Shown piece after piece: positions 1 through 7,437 of a DNA stretch of 64,000 nt. The first letter of the stretch is position 1. Each line of letters starts with the position of its first letter. Source of the stretch: Candidatus Thorarchaeota archaeon (GTDB lineage Archaea; Asgardarchaeota; Thorarchaeia; Thorarchaeales; Thorarchaeaceae); contig PRDI01000075.1 of NCBI GenBank assembly GCA_003345595.1, forward strand, positions 1 through 64,000, read 5' to 3'. Position numbers and translations under genes: made by a program. The notes below the pieces were generated by a model. The model saw nothing but the letters and a program-made list of their open reading frames with translations. It searched no databases and had not been told where the DNA came from.

Positions 1-2
1 GC

Positions 3-101
3 CTGCTTGTAAAGGACTCTGCTGGAGTCAGTCGAGGCGAGATCAGAGCACTTGCACGTGCGATTGGCGAGTTCATAAAAGAGGAGATTGGAAAGGCATA
101 G
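3..101 (+). CDS. C-terminal fragment of an unidentified protein
   Basis: An open frame enters from the left edge and ends at TAG (99-101), giving 32 residues ending in IGEFIKEEIGKA. The fragment is helical and charged, as expected for a protein C-terminus. It converges on the ribosomal-protein operon on the other strand. I do not recognise the family, and too little is present to assign a function. Confidence 0.5.
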   Translation: MLVKDSAGVSRGEIRALARAIGEFIKEEIGKA

Positions 102-154
102 ACCGAATGGCAAAGCCAGTCCGGTCGCCTTGAAGAGCTTCGACGACTGATTGC

Positions 155-355
155 CTATTTCTTGATCTTTCCACCTTTCTCATAGCTCAGGGTCCACTTC
201 GTGTCCCTAGGCTTCATGTGTCTTCTCAGTCGGCTGACCTTACACTTGTTGGAGCAGAACCAGAGCACACTCCCGTCTTTGGTCTGGACAAAAGCCATCC
301 CAGTACCAGGCTCAATGTCCTTGCCGCAGAAGACACATTTCTGGATACCGACCAA
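155..355 (-). CDS. rpl24e: Ribosomal protein L24e
   Basis: A 66-residue zinc-ribbon protein of the large ribosomal subunit. The N-terminus has CVFCGKDIEPGTG followed by FCSNKCKVSRLRR, which is the CxxC...CxxxC zinc site and RNA-binding pattern of L24e. The start codon is TTG at 355, two bases after the S28e stop and preceded by GAGGCG. It is the last gene of an L7Ae-S28e-L24e operon, an order common in archaea, although the usual downstream ndk and infB genes are not next to it. Confidence 0.95.
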   Translation of the reverse strand: MVGIQKCVFCGKDIEPGTGMAFVQTKDGSVLWFCSNKCKVSRLRRHMKPRDTKWTLSYEKGGKIKK

Positions 356-357
356 GC

Positions 358-579
358 TCAGCGCCTCCTCATCTTCCGGGCTTCACGTTCAGTTTCCCGT
401 AGAATGAGTATGTCCCCCATCCTTACTGGACCCTTGACATTCCTCGTGAGGACTCGTCCCTTGTCCCGGCCTTCCATTATCTTCACGCGGACTTGGGTTA
501 TCTCACCGGTGACGCCAGTTCTACCCAACAACTGAATCACTTCAGCCGGGACTGCAAGAGCTTCTTCTTCTTTGCTCAT
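358..579 (-). CDS. rps28e: Ribosomal protein S28e
   Basis: A 73-residue small-subunit protein with an OB-like fold. The motif [19 protein letters not shown] and the C-terminal [17 protein letters not shown] are diagnostic for S28e. The ATG at 579 begins 22 bases after the L7Ae stop. It is co-transcribed with L7Ae upstream and L24e downstream. Confidence 0.96.
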   Translation of the reverse strand: MSKEEEALAVPAEVIQLLGRTGVTGEITQVRVKIMEGRDKGRVLTRNVKGPVRMGDILILRETEREARKMRRR

Positions 580-600
580 ACGAAAACATCACCTGGGGTC

Positions 601-972
601 CTACTTCCGCAGAGCCGCAATCTTTTCCACTATGTCGGTGATCAGGTCCTTTGCTTTCCCCTCAACAAGAATCGCCACAGCCGCAGTGGGTCGCTCTATA
701 CCTGCAGCATTCCCGAGATCTTTCTTGCTCTTGACAAAGATATAGGGTGCTTTCTTGTCATCACAGAGACCGGGCAGGTACATTATCACCTCGGGTGGTT
801 CAACGTCTTCGGCTACCAACACCAGACGCGCTATGCCGCGTTCGATTGACTTGGTGGCCTCATTGATACCTTTCTTGATTCGACCCGTGTCCTTTGCCAT
901 TTCTACGGCCTCTAGGGCCTTCTTCTGAAGCTCCTCGGTAGCTTCCCACTCAACAAAACTGGGTTTTGGCAT
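601..972 (-). CDS. rpl7ae: Ribosomal protein L7Ae
   Basis: A 123-residue kink-turn RNA-binding protein. In archaea L7Ae is shared by the large ribosomal subunit, box C/D and H/ACA RNPs and RNase P. The core GINEATKSIERGIARLVLVAEDVEPPE and the later PYIFVKSKKDLG are standard. It is first in its operon, with a TATA-like element about 95 bases upstream. The partner protein Nop10 of H/ACA RNPs is encoded elsewhere in this window (39166-39411). Confidence 0.97.
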   Translation of the reverse strand: MPKPSFVEWEATEELQKKALEAVEMAKDTGRIKKGINEATKSIERGIARLVLVAEDVEPPEVIMYLPGLCDDKKAPYIFVKSKKDLGNAAGIERPTAAVAILVEGKAKDLITDIVEKIAALRK

Positions 973-1065
973 TCATCATACCTCTGTTCGCACTTCATTG
1001 GTAATGCATACGAGCGATAGGCCGCCCGTTTGCCGGGATGTTCTCGTCGCCCTCGTGACAGCCTC

Positions 1066-1073
1066 TTTTAAAA
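1066..1073 (-). promoter_or_regulatory. TATA box of the L7Ae operon
   Basis: TTTTAAAA lies upstream of the L7Ae start on the minus strand. With transcription starting about 25 bases downstream, the leader would be roughly 65 bases. No other strong AT element lies closer to the gene. Confidence 0.5.
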
Positions 1074-1102
1074 CTGTCGAAGCAGTTCAACGTCTGAAGC
1101 AT

Positions 1103-2083
1103 CTAGTAGAGCTTGGCGATGGTTTCAGAGAGCCGACCATCATCAATCCCTCCGAGAACCGAGTATCTCCCTCTCTTTCTCATGATTTCTAGAGCATGAT
1201 GAATGTCGTCGATGAACACATCAGGAGCGAGACTCATCTCCGTCAGTGACACTGGCAATCCCCTTTTTCGCATTATACGAATAAGGTCGTCCGCCTTGTG
1301 TTTCGTATAGCCGGCTTGGTCCAGGTGGTAGAGACATAGTGGTGTTGCAAAGGCGACCTGAAGTCCATGTAGCTCCTGACTGTGCCTGTCCATCGCGTGG
1401 GAGATTGCATGCTCTGTACCTGAGCACGGTCTTGAGCTGCCGACCATGCACATTGCCCTGCCGGCATCTATCTGCGCCTTGACCAAGACCTCCAGACTAT
1501 CGTTCCTCATGACAGAGGCAAGTGCGGATTCAACTACATGGTAGGCAGAATCATCAAAATACTCGCCGTTGTTCTCTTTACCAAGCCTCCACTCTGCCAA
1601 GCTCGATGATTTGCAGAGGACGTCGCCAGTGCCAGCCAGTTTGAGTCTAGGGGGCGCCCTTGACATGATAGACAGATCGGCGACAACTGCAATAGGTCTC
1701 TTGCACTTCTTTGAGTACTTGTAGCCGTCCTGACTCACTGATGCGACATCGCTAGCGATGCCATCGTGAGATGCGGCGGTCGGGATTGACACCCAGTCAC
1801 ATCCTAGCTCAACAGCCAGCAACTTGGCTACGTCAAGGCTTCGTCCTCCACCGAACCCAAGAATCACGTCGCCTTCATTTCGAGGAAATGCCCCGTCTTG
1901 GTAGTCTGATACCATCAGCCATGTCATACCACGTTTGACGACTCCCTCTAACCGAACGCCGTATTCCCCACGGATTATCTCGTCTGAAACACAGACCACA
2001 TGGCGATATGGATCTAGGATGCTGTCCAGCCTGTCCAGTGCGTTCTTGGCAACTATCACTGTGGCGGGACAAATGGATGCCAT
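1103..2083 (-). CDS. egsA: sn-Glycerol-1-phosphate dehydrogenase
   Basis: This enzyme reduces dihydroxyacetone phosphate to sn-glycerol-1-phosphate, the backbone of archaeal ether lipids. It belongs to the iron-containing alcohol dehydrogenase / AraM-EgsA family. Visible motifs are GFGGGRSLDVAK (nucleotide binding), IPTAASHDGIAS, GTEHAISHAMD and the HG of the metal site. I chose the ATG at 2083 (326 residues) because GGGGGGAG precedes it; a longer reading from TTG at 2101 adds six residues. It is divergent from the small GTPase gene. CDP-archaeol synthase at 24946-25506 acts later in the same lipid pathway. Confidence 0.93.
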   Translation of the reverse strand: MASICPATVIVAKNALDRLDSILDPYRHVVCVSDEIIRGEYGVRLEGVVKRGMTWLMVSDYQDGAFPRNEGDVILGFGGGRSLDVAKLLAVELGCDWVSIPTAASHDGIASDVASVSQDGYKYSKKCKRPIAVVADLSIMSRAPPRLKLAGTGDVLCKSSSLAEWRLGKENNGEYFDDSAYHVVESALASVMRNDSLEVLVKAQIDAGRAMCMVGSSRPCSGTEHAISHAMDRHSQELHGLQVAFATPLCLYHLDQAGYTKHKADDLIRIMRKRGLPVSLTEMSLAPDVFIDDIHHALEIMRKRGRYSVLGGIDDGRLSETIAKLY

Positions 2084-2168
2084 CCTGTCAGCTCCCCCCA
2101 AGGGTCTCCTTACATGCTGTTAAGCGCTTCTGTTCAACACACCTGTGGCGGACAGGTCCTCTCCGCTC

Positions 2169-2222
2169 GCTTTAAGTGATTGGCCAGTACACCTCGCAGT
2201 CCGAGTGTTACTTGAGTAACAC
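2169..2222 (+). promoter_or_regulatory. Promoter with inverted repeat upstream of the GTPase gene
   Basis: GCTTTAAGT (2169-2177) is a TATA-like element. It is followed at 2205-2222 by an inverted repeat with 8-base arms, GTGTTACT and AGTAACAC, separated by TG. The repeat falls where transcription would start, the usual place for an archaeal repressor operator. The GTPase start is at 2280. Confidence 0.45.
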
Positions 2223-2279
2223 GACGTCTGATATGTCCACCGGCTGCTTCAAACCTAAGACGAATTGGAGTCACGTCGC

Positions 2280-2777
2280 ATGACCGAGTATGTTAAGGTC
2301 GCTCTCATGGGCTCTGGATACGCCGGCAAGTCCACTTTGATCAAGCTGCTCACAGACAGGGAAGCAAGACTAGACTCCAACTATGTGCCAACTGCAGGAA
2401 TGGACTGTGGCACCATTACTCTGGACAGGACCACCAAAGTGTCGCTTGTTGAGATGGGTGGTCAGTCCCACTTCGAATTCCTGTGGCCTGATTTGTTGAA
2501 GGGCAGTAAGATGGTCGTCGTGGTGACCGAGAGTACACCCAAAGCAGTGCTGAAGACACGTCAGCTTCTTCAGAAGTACAGGGAACAGCTAGCGGGTCTT
2601 CAAGTCATCGCAATAGCCAACAAACAGGACGTATCTGGTTCGATGAGACCAGAGTCTGTACAAGATCTGCTTGGAGTCCCAACGTTCGGCATGGTCGCAA
2701 TTGACCCGAAGCAAAGGGTCAACGGCTACAGAGTCATAGTCGACGGGCTTAGACAGCTCTGCCATGTGGCCGCATAG
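2280..2777 (+). CDS. Arf/Ras-like small GTPase
   Basis: A 165-residue single-domain GTPase. The P-loop GSGYAGKST is at residues 11-19, the switch I threonine is in PTAG (about 38), G3 is EMGGQ (58-62) and G4 is NKQD (114-117). NKQD and the GGQ tripeptide are typical of the Arf family, but the G3 aspartate of DxGGQ is glutamate here. There is no Gly2, so no myristoylation signal, and no C-terminal prenylation box. I chose ATG 2280 because GGAG lies nine bases upstream; a TTG at 2265 is the alternative. Expanded Arf/Ras-like GTPases are a hallmark of Asgard archaea. The cellular role is unknown. Confidence 0.85.
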   Translation: MTEYVKVALMGSGYAGKSTLIKLLTDREARLDSNYVPTAGMDCGTITLDRTTKVSLVEMGGQSHFEFLWPDLLKGSKMVVVVTESTPKAVLKTRQLLQKYREQLAGLQVIAIANKQDVSGSMRPESVQDLLGVPTFGMVAIDPKQRVNGYRVIVDGLRQLCHVAA

Positions 2778-2805
2778 TCCTGAGCCCGAGAGTCTTAGAG
2801 CAACA

Positions 2806-2813
2806 CTTTTATG
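2806..2813 (+). promoter_or_regulatory. TATA box of the rpoD operon
   Basis: CTTTTATG lies 131 bases upstream of the chosen rpoD start. The region between 2814 and 2943 contains no tRNA or other gene that I can recognise, so it appears to be a leader of about 100 bases. Confidence 0.4.
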
Positions 2814-2943
2814 CGTGACAAATCCCCGCTCAACCACCCAGGGCACGGGCGAGTGAGCTCAAGGGCCATCTGGTCTTTTGGCGAGTCCGTCCGGGCGGAG
2901 TATCTTTTGGGTAAGCCGAACACCTCCGCGTTCAGGTGAGAAG

Positions 2944-3744
2944 ATGGAGATCACAATCATCCACAGAGAAAGTGACACGATTCACTTCCTAGTAGAGGGT
3001 GCAGATGTCGCGTTCGCTAATGCTCTTCGACGGACCATGCTTACGCGGCTGCCAGCAATGGCCATAGATGAGGTGCTGGTACTTGAGAACACAAGCGTGA
3101 TGTACGACGAGATTTTGGCGCACAGGCTTGGACTAATCCCCCTAGTGACCAAACTCGACGACTACAACCTTCCTCAGGATTGCGATTGTGAGGGGAAGGG
3201 CTGTAGTCTCTGCCAATGCACACTCACTCTTGAGAAGGAGGCCGCTGACCAAGAGATAGTGGTATACTCGAAAGACCTACAGTCTCAGGACCCAAAGATA
3301 GTCCCGGCTTCAGGAGACATTCCATTGGTGAAGTTGGCGCCGCACCAGAGGTTGATTGTTGAAGCGTACGCTCGTCTTGGGACTGGTACTGAGAACGCCA
3401 AGTTTCAGCCAGTTGCCACTGTGGCATACAAGTATGTACCAGTTGTGAGTGTGGACAAGGCGAAATGCGACCGGTGTGGTGCATGCGTTGAGGTCTGCTC
3501 GAAGAAGATTCTGAAACTGGACGGCGACAAGGTTTCCACGCAGAACACGTTGGACTGCAGCATGTGTGAGGCCTGTGTCCAGGAGTGTGAACCCGGCGCT
3601 ATCACAATCGATTCAAAGAAGGACAGCTTCCTGTTCAAGGTGGAATCCTCAGGAGCACTTCCTCCAGATGAGATTGTCGAGAGAGCAGCTGACCTTCTGA
3701 AAGAACGGATCCGTGGGGCCCTTGACTTTGCGAACTCGCTGTGA
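2944..3744 (+). CDS. rpoD: DNA-directed RNA polymerase subunit D
   Basis: This 266-residue protein is the alpha-like (Rpb3/AC40) assembly subunit of archaeal RNA polymerase, pairing with subunit L. The N-terminal dimerisation domain reads FANALRRTMLTRLPAMAIDEV. A Cys-rich stretch lies near residues 80-92. A ferredoxin-like insert around residues 175-215 has two complete CxxCxxCxxxC motifs, so two 4Fe-4S clusters are possible. The ATG at 2944 follows GGTGAG. It leads an operon with L18e, L13, S9, rpoN and S2; S13, S4 and S11, which often precede rpoD in archaea, are not here. Confidence 0.96.
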   Translation: MEITIIHRESDTIHFLVEGADVAFANALRRTMLTRLPAMAIDEVLVLENTSVMYDEILAHRLGLIPLVTKLDDYNLPQDCDCEGKGCSLCQCTLTLEKEAADQEIVVYSKDLQSQDPKIVPASGDIPLVKLAPHQRLIVEAYARLGTGTENAKFQPVATVAYKYVPVVSVDKAKCDRCGACVEVCSKKILKLDGDKVSTQNTLDCSMCEACVQECEPGAITIDSKKDSFLFKVESSGALPPDEIVERAADLLKERIRGALDFANSL

Positions 3745-3755
3745 GGTGGTTAAGA

Positions 3756-4118
3756 ATGGTTAGATCTGGACCGACAGACCCCAATACGCGCGCCCTAATC
3801 AACGCGCTCAAGAAAATCTCGACCAAGCAGGACGCTAGGATATGGAGGCGGGTTGCCGAATTACTCTCTCGCCCAACGAGGCAGCGTGCAGCAGTCAATG
3901 TGGGGAAGATCGCACGTTATACGCAGGACGGTGATGTTGTTGTCATACCTGGAAAGGTGCTGGGTTCAGGCAGTATATCGCACAAGGTCACTGTTGCGGC
4001 GCTGAACTCTTCCGCTTCTGCTAGGTCAGTCATAGTTGGTGCAGGTGGTTCATTGATTTCAATTGACGAGCTTCTCGACAAGATTCCCAAGGGAACTGGA
4101 ATCACGATCATTACATGA
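3756..4118 (+). CDS. rpl18e: Ribosomal protein L18e
   Basis: A 121-residue large-subunit protein. KISTKQDARIWRRVAELLSRP and the GKVLGSG loop are conserved in L18e, the archaeal/eukaryotic relative of bacterial L15. The start ATG at 3756 follows GAGGTGG, just after the rpoD stop. The last bases overlap the AT-rich junction leading into L13, indicating tight coupling. Confidence 0.96.
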   Translation: MVRSGPTDPNTRALINALKKISTKQDARIWRRVAELLSRPTRQRAAVNVGKIARYTQDGDVVVIPGKVLGSGSISHKVTVAALNSSASARSVIVGAGGSLISIDELLDKIPKGTGITIIT

Positions 4119-4129
4119 AGGTGGCTTTG

Positions 4130-4582
4130 ATGAGTGAACAGAGTATAACAGTCTTCGACGCGGACGGCATGATTGCGGGACGCTTGGCAGCAAAGATGGC
4201 GAAGGCCGCTCTCATGGGAAATCATGTTGTGGTTGTGAATGTCGAGAAGGCTATCATAACAGGCGACAGGAGGACGGTAATCGACGCCTACAAGACGAAG
4301 AGAGAGATTAGGAACTCAGCAAACCCGACTAAGGGTCCGTTTCATGAGAAGCGCCCTGATAGGATGTTTCGCAGAATGGTACGGGGCATGCTGCCGTGGT
4401 CCACACCACGTGCTAGGGCCGCATACAAGCGAGTCCGTGTCTTCATTGGCGTTCCAGGTGAGTTCGCAGGAAATGAGAAGACTGTCCTCGAAGACTCGCG
4501 GTACAGGAGCCCCAGGCGGAAGCACGTGACGATGGGAGATTTGAGCCATGAGCTAGGCTGGACTGGTCTGGAGGTGGCATGA
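4130..4582 (+). CDS. rpl13: Ribosomal protein L13
   Basis: A 150-residue large-subunit protein. DADGMIAGRLAAKMAKAAL and the later MLPWSTPRARAAYKRVRVF match archaeal/eukaryotic L13 (L13a). I chose ATG 4130 because AAGGTGG lies just upstream; an earlier in-frame ATG at 4115 overlaps the L18e stop. It is third in the rpoD operon. Confidence 0.95.
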   Translation: MSEQSITVFDADGMIAGRLAAKMAKAALMGNHVVVVNVEKAIITGDRRTVIDAYKTKREIRNSANPTKGPFHEKRPDRMFRRMVRGMLPWSTPRARAAYKRVRVFIGVPGEFAGNEKTVLEDSRYRSPRRKHVTMGDLSHELGWTGLEVA

Positions 4583-4583
4583 A

Positions 4584-4982
4584 GTGCGTGTTGTCGTAAC
4601 CGCTGGTAAGAGAAAGACATCATTGGCAAAGGCCACCATAAAGAGCGGCAGTGGTCGAATCAGGGTGAACGGGGGGCCGCTTGAGATAATCGAGCCTGAG
4701 ATTGCGCGGCTCAGAATACAGGAACCGCTGATCTTGTTCGGTGAGGGCTGGAAGAAGTACGATATCCGGGTCAGCGTTCGTGGCGGTGGTTTCATGAGTC
4801 AGGCAGATGCTGTGCGAATGTCCATAGCCACGTGTCTAATCGAGATGAGTCAAGACTTTGAGGCCCGCTCGAGAATGATCGAGCACGACAGGACCATGCT
4901 GGTTGGTGATCCTCGCCGCACCGAACCAAAGAAGTTTGGTGGACCCTCGGCGAGATCTCGTTTCCAGAAGTCATACAGGTGA
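4584..4982 (+). CDS. rps9: Ribosomal protein S9
   Basis: A 132-residue small-subunit protein whose C-terminal tail reaches the P site. GKRKTSLAKATIKSGSGRIRVNG and the terminal KKFGGPSARSRFQKSYR are diagnostic. The start is GTG at 4584, one base after the L13 stop, with GGAGGTGG at about seven bases spacing. Confidence 0.96.
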   Translation: MRVVVTAGKRKTSLAKATIKSGSGRIRVNGGPLEIIEPEIARLRIQEPLILFGEGWKKYDIRVSVRGGGFMSQADAVRMSIATCLIEMSQDFEARSRMIEHDRTMLVGDPRRTEPKKFGGPSARSRFQKSYR

Positions 4983-4994
4983 TGTGTTCACAAG

Positions 4995-5210
4995 ATGATA
5001 ATCCCAGTAAGATGCTTCACATGTGGAAAGGTTGTGGCCGACAAGTACGAACAGTTCAAGCGAGAGGTCCGACAAGGCGAGGACCCAGCGGTCGTACTGG
5101 ACAGACTCGGTCTTCATCGCTACTGCTGCAGGAGAATGCTCCTGTCCCATGTTGACATAATTGACAGCTTCATGGCATTCTCAACATCTGAATCAACGGA
5201 GGTCAAGTAG
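4995..5210 (+). CDS. rpoN: DNA-directed RNA polymerase subunit N
   Basis: A 71-residue zinc-bundle subunit (Rpb10 homologue) that binds subunit D. The pattern [12 protein letters not shown] at the start and [17 protein letters not shown] later gives the CxxC...CC zinc ligands. It sits between S9 and S2, as in many archaea. Confidence 0.97.
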   Translation: MIIPVRCFTCGKVVADKYEQFKREVRQGEDPAVVLDRLGLHRYCCRRMLLSHVDIIDSFMAFSTSESTEVK

Positions 5211-5212
5211 TC

Positions 5213-5848
5213 ATGAGCGAAGGAAACGTAGCTGAGATTGACCTGCTTACACCTATGGACAAGTATCTTGCTGCAGGTTGTCATATAGGAACACAGGTCA
5301 AGACGCAGGACATGGAGCCGTTTGTTTACAGGCAGAGACCAATCGGTCTATACGTCTTGGATGTCAGGAAGACCGACGAGCGAATCCGGGTCGCTGGCAA
5401 GTTCATCAATCGATTCAATGCTGATCGAGTTGTCGCTGTTTCGGGACGTGTCTATGGTAAGAGACCAGTCGAGTCCTTTGCCAACTACATCGGAGCACAC
5501 GCTTTCACTGAGCGTTTTGTCCCAGGTACACTGACCAATCCGAACATCTCAGGTCCCCGAACATACGTCGAACCAGAACTCTTGGTCCTGACGGACCCTC
5601 GTACTGACCAGCAAGCGTTGTCTGAAGCGGCGAGAATTGGAATCCCAGTCATCGCGCTCTGCGATACTGACAATGTGACCGCCAATATCGACCTCGTTAT
5701 TCCGTCCAACAACCGTGGGCGAAAGGCATTGGCACTCGTCTACTATCTAATCACGAAGCAGGTGCTTAGAGAGCGCGGTGATTTGACCGGTGATGCTGAG
5801 CCCTCGTTTACACCGGAAGACTTTGAGCCTCAGGTACAGCGGGTTTAG
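5213..5848 (+). CDS. rps2: Ribosomal protein S2
   Basis: A 211-residue small-subunit protein. GCHIGTQVKT, FVPGTLTNPN and the PVIALCDTDN segment identify the archaeal/eukaryotic SA/S2 family. It starts two bases after the rpoN stop and is the last gene of the rpoD operon. It converges on the mevalonate-pathway operon, with only 11 bases between the stops. Confidence 0.97.
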   Translation: MSEGNVAEIDLLTPMDKYLAAGCHIGTQVKTQDMEPFVYRQRPIGLYVLDVRKTDERIRVAGKFINRFNADRVVAVSGRVYGKRPVESFANYIGAHAFTERFVPGTLTNPNISGPRTYVEPELLVLTDPRTDQQALSEAARIGIPVIALCDTDNVTANIDLVIPSNNRGRKALALVYYLITKQVLRERGDLTGDAEPSFTPEDFEPQVQRV

Positions 5849-5859
5849 ACGCCTGGTTA

Positions 5860-6252
5860 TCAATCTTGGGTAGAAACGATGCCACGGTCTGCGTCCACAT
5901 CTACCCGTTCTCCTGTAAGCAGTTTCTCAATCTCTATTTGATCAACTGCTGGAATCTCTGAGATAATACAGCCAACAGCAACGACAGGATCGACAGTCTT
6001 GTTGATGATTGCGGCAGGTGCCCTGCCCGTCTTCTTCAGGGCATAGAGCACATACGAGCCGACTGTGGACCCCTTACCGGTTGGAAAGACCAGGATTTTG
6101 CCGGAAACGGACTTCCCCTCAAGTTGATGCCCTTTCTCGATGATTACACCAGTTTCAGGATCACAGCCGCCATAGAATGAAACGTCTTGGGTGGTCACTA
6201 GGGCCTCTCCTGAAACCCTCCCTCTGAATACTTTCCTCCCAGAGAGCTTCAT
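5860..6252 (-). CDS. Phosphomevalonate dehydratase, small subunit (aconitase X type)
   Basis: The small (swivel) subunit of archaeal aconitase X. With the large subunit it dehydrates 5-phosphomevalonate to trans-anhydromevalonate 5-phosphate. The motif FPTGKGSTVGSYVLYAL (serine-rich phosphate-binding loop) and INKTVDPVVAVGCIISEIP are characteristic. I chose ATG 6252 because its ATGA overlaps the stop of the large subunit and GGGAGG precedes it; it is 130 residues long. It is the last gene of a four-gene mevalonate operon. Confidence 0.9.
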   Translation of the reverse strand: MKLSGRKVFRGRVSGEALVTTQDVSFYGGCDPETGVIIEKGHQLEGKSVSGKILVFPTGKGSTVGSYVLYALKKTGRAPAAIINKTVDPVVAVGCIISEIPAVDQIEIEKLLTGERVDVDADRGIVSTQD

Positions 6253-7433
6253 GAGACCGCCTCCCTGATGCACTGTTCGACCGGTCTAATCTCAGTCTTG
6301 AACTTGTTCTTTCCGCGGGCGTAGAAGCATGCCTTTGCAGAATCGGTCATCAAACCCTTGAAGCGTCCCTTCAATGGCGCAACTGCGCAGCAGGCATCGC
6401 TCACAAGAAACGCACCCGACCTCTCAATCTTGTCATAGTACCCCATCTTGACTGCCAGGTCTTTCGTAGGCCGGGCTGTCGTTATCCAGACGGTCTTTCC
6501 ATTCTTCACAGTCTTCCCATCCAGCATTGTAGCTATCTGAGCTATTTCTCCTATGCTGGCATGCGGGCAGCCGATGCTGATGAAGTCGATTTCTGCACCC
6601 TTATCATCCAGCTTCCCACGGGCCTTCTCTAGATCCTCTTGGGACACGACCTCCGTTTTCTCAGGTATTGCTGTCCTGCTTGGAGTGATTCCCTCCATAT
6701 GAAACATGGCGATTCCTCCATAGGTCGCCGCTGACGCACACAATGACTTCAGGTCTTCAGTTGTCGCTTTTGAGATGCCGGTGATGAATGGTATCGCCTT
6801 GTTCGTTCGTTCACCAATCACTTGACCGAGTAGTCCAAAGTCGTCAGTTCCTCTGAGGATTGCTCTGACTTCATACTTGACCTCTGCCACCCTGTTCTCA
6901 TCGAGATGGAATCCATACTCAGCCGTCACGCCTGTGAGTGCAGCAGCAAGGGCACTTGGTCCCCCCTCTCTGTTAGTCCTTGCACCGATGACCGAATTGG
7001 CAAAGCACACAGCAGAGGACTCGGCCCATGCGATATGCTCACCATAATGCGGGAGGTTTCCGACCAGATATGGTGTGCATGTGCAGGTGGTCATCACTCC
7101 CATCTTAGCGAAGGCGTCCACAACCCTCTCTTGGTTCTTTGCGAAATCTGGACTGATGCCGTGCCTTTCCCAGTCCTCAAGGTCCATACCTGCAGGATTC
7201 AATGTTGTGAGTACTCTGACTTGCCCGTCCACCGCCATATCCGACAGAAACTCGAGACCTGGTTCGCCCAAGTTGTCATATGAAACGCCGGCAATCTGAA
7301 CACTCGACACTGGTATCAGTCGCTTTGCTCCATATATCTCACCAAGCGATGTGATTATCTCCATTGCCTTGCGGGTTGCCTTGCCACGTTTTCCATCAAG
7401 CATCGCTCTCTCTTCTGGCTTCAGCTCAAGCAT
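6249..7433 (-). CDS. Phosphomevalonate dehydratase, large subunit (aconitase X type)
   Basis: The 394-residue catalytic subunit of aconitase X. It is expected to hold an iron-sulfur cluster; Cys pairs are visible in TTCTCTPYL, IGCPHAS and SDACCAV. The segment SSAVCFANSVIGARTNREGG is highly conserved in the family. Its neighbours, the small subunit (4-base overlap) and the UbiD-like decarboxylase (4-base gap), fix the substrate as phosphomevalonate rather than hydroxyproline, the other known AcnX substrate. That substrate assignment rests on context. Confidence 0.92.
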   Translation of the reverse strand: MLELKPEERAMLDGKRGKATRKAMEIITSLGEIYGAKRLIPVSSVQIAGVSYDNLGEPGLEFLSDMAVDGQVRVLTTLNPAGMDLEDWERHGISPDFAKNQERVVDAFAKMGVMTTCTCTPYLVGNLPHYGEHIAWAESSAVCFANSVIGARTNREGGPSALAAALTGVTAEYGFHLDENRVAEVKYEVRAILRGTDDFGLLGQVIGERTNKAIPFITGISKATTEDLKSLCASAATYGGIAMFHMEGITPSRTAIPEKTEVVSQEDLEKARGKLDDKGAEIDFISIGCPHASIGEIAQIATMLDGKTVKNGKTVWITTARPTKDLAVKMGYYDKIERSGAFLVSDACCAVAPLKGRFKGLMTDSAKACFYARGKNKFKTEIRPVEQCIREAVS

Positions 7434-7437
7434 CCTG

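Noticed and set aside
2778-2943. Possible tRNA or small RNA before rpoD
   Set aside because: A tRNA sits here in some archaea, but I could not form an acceptor, T-arm or anticodon arm; it looks like a leader.
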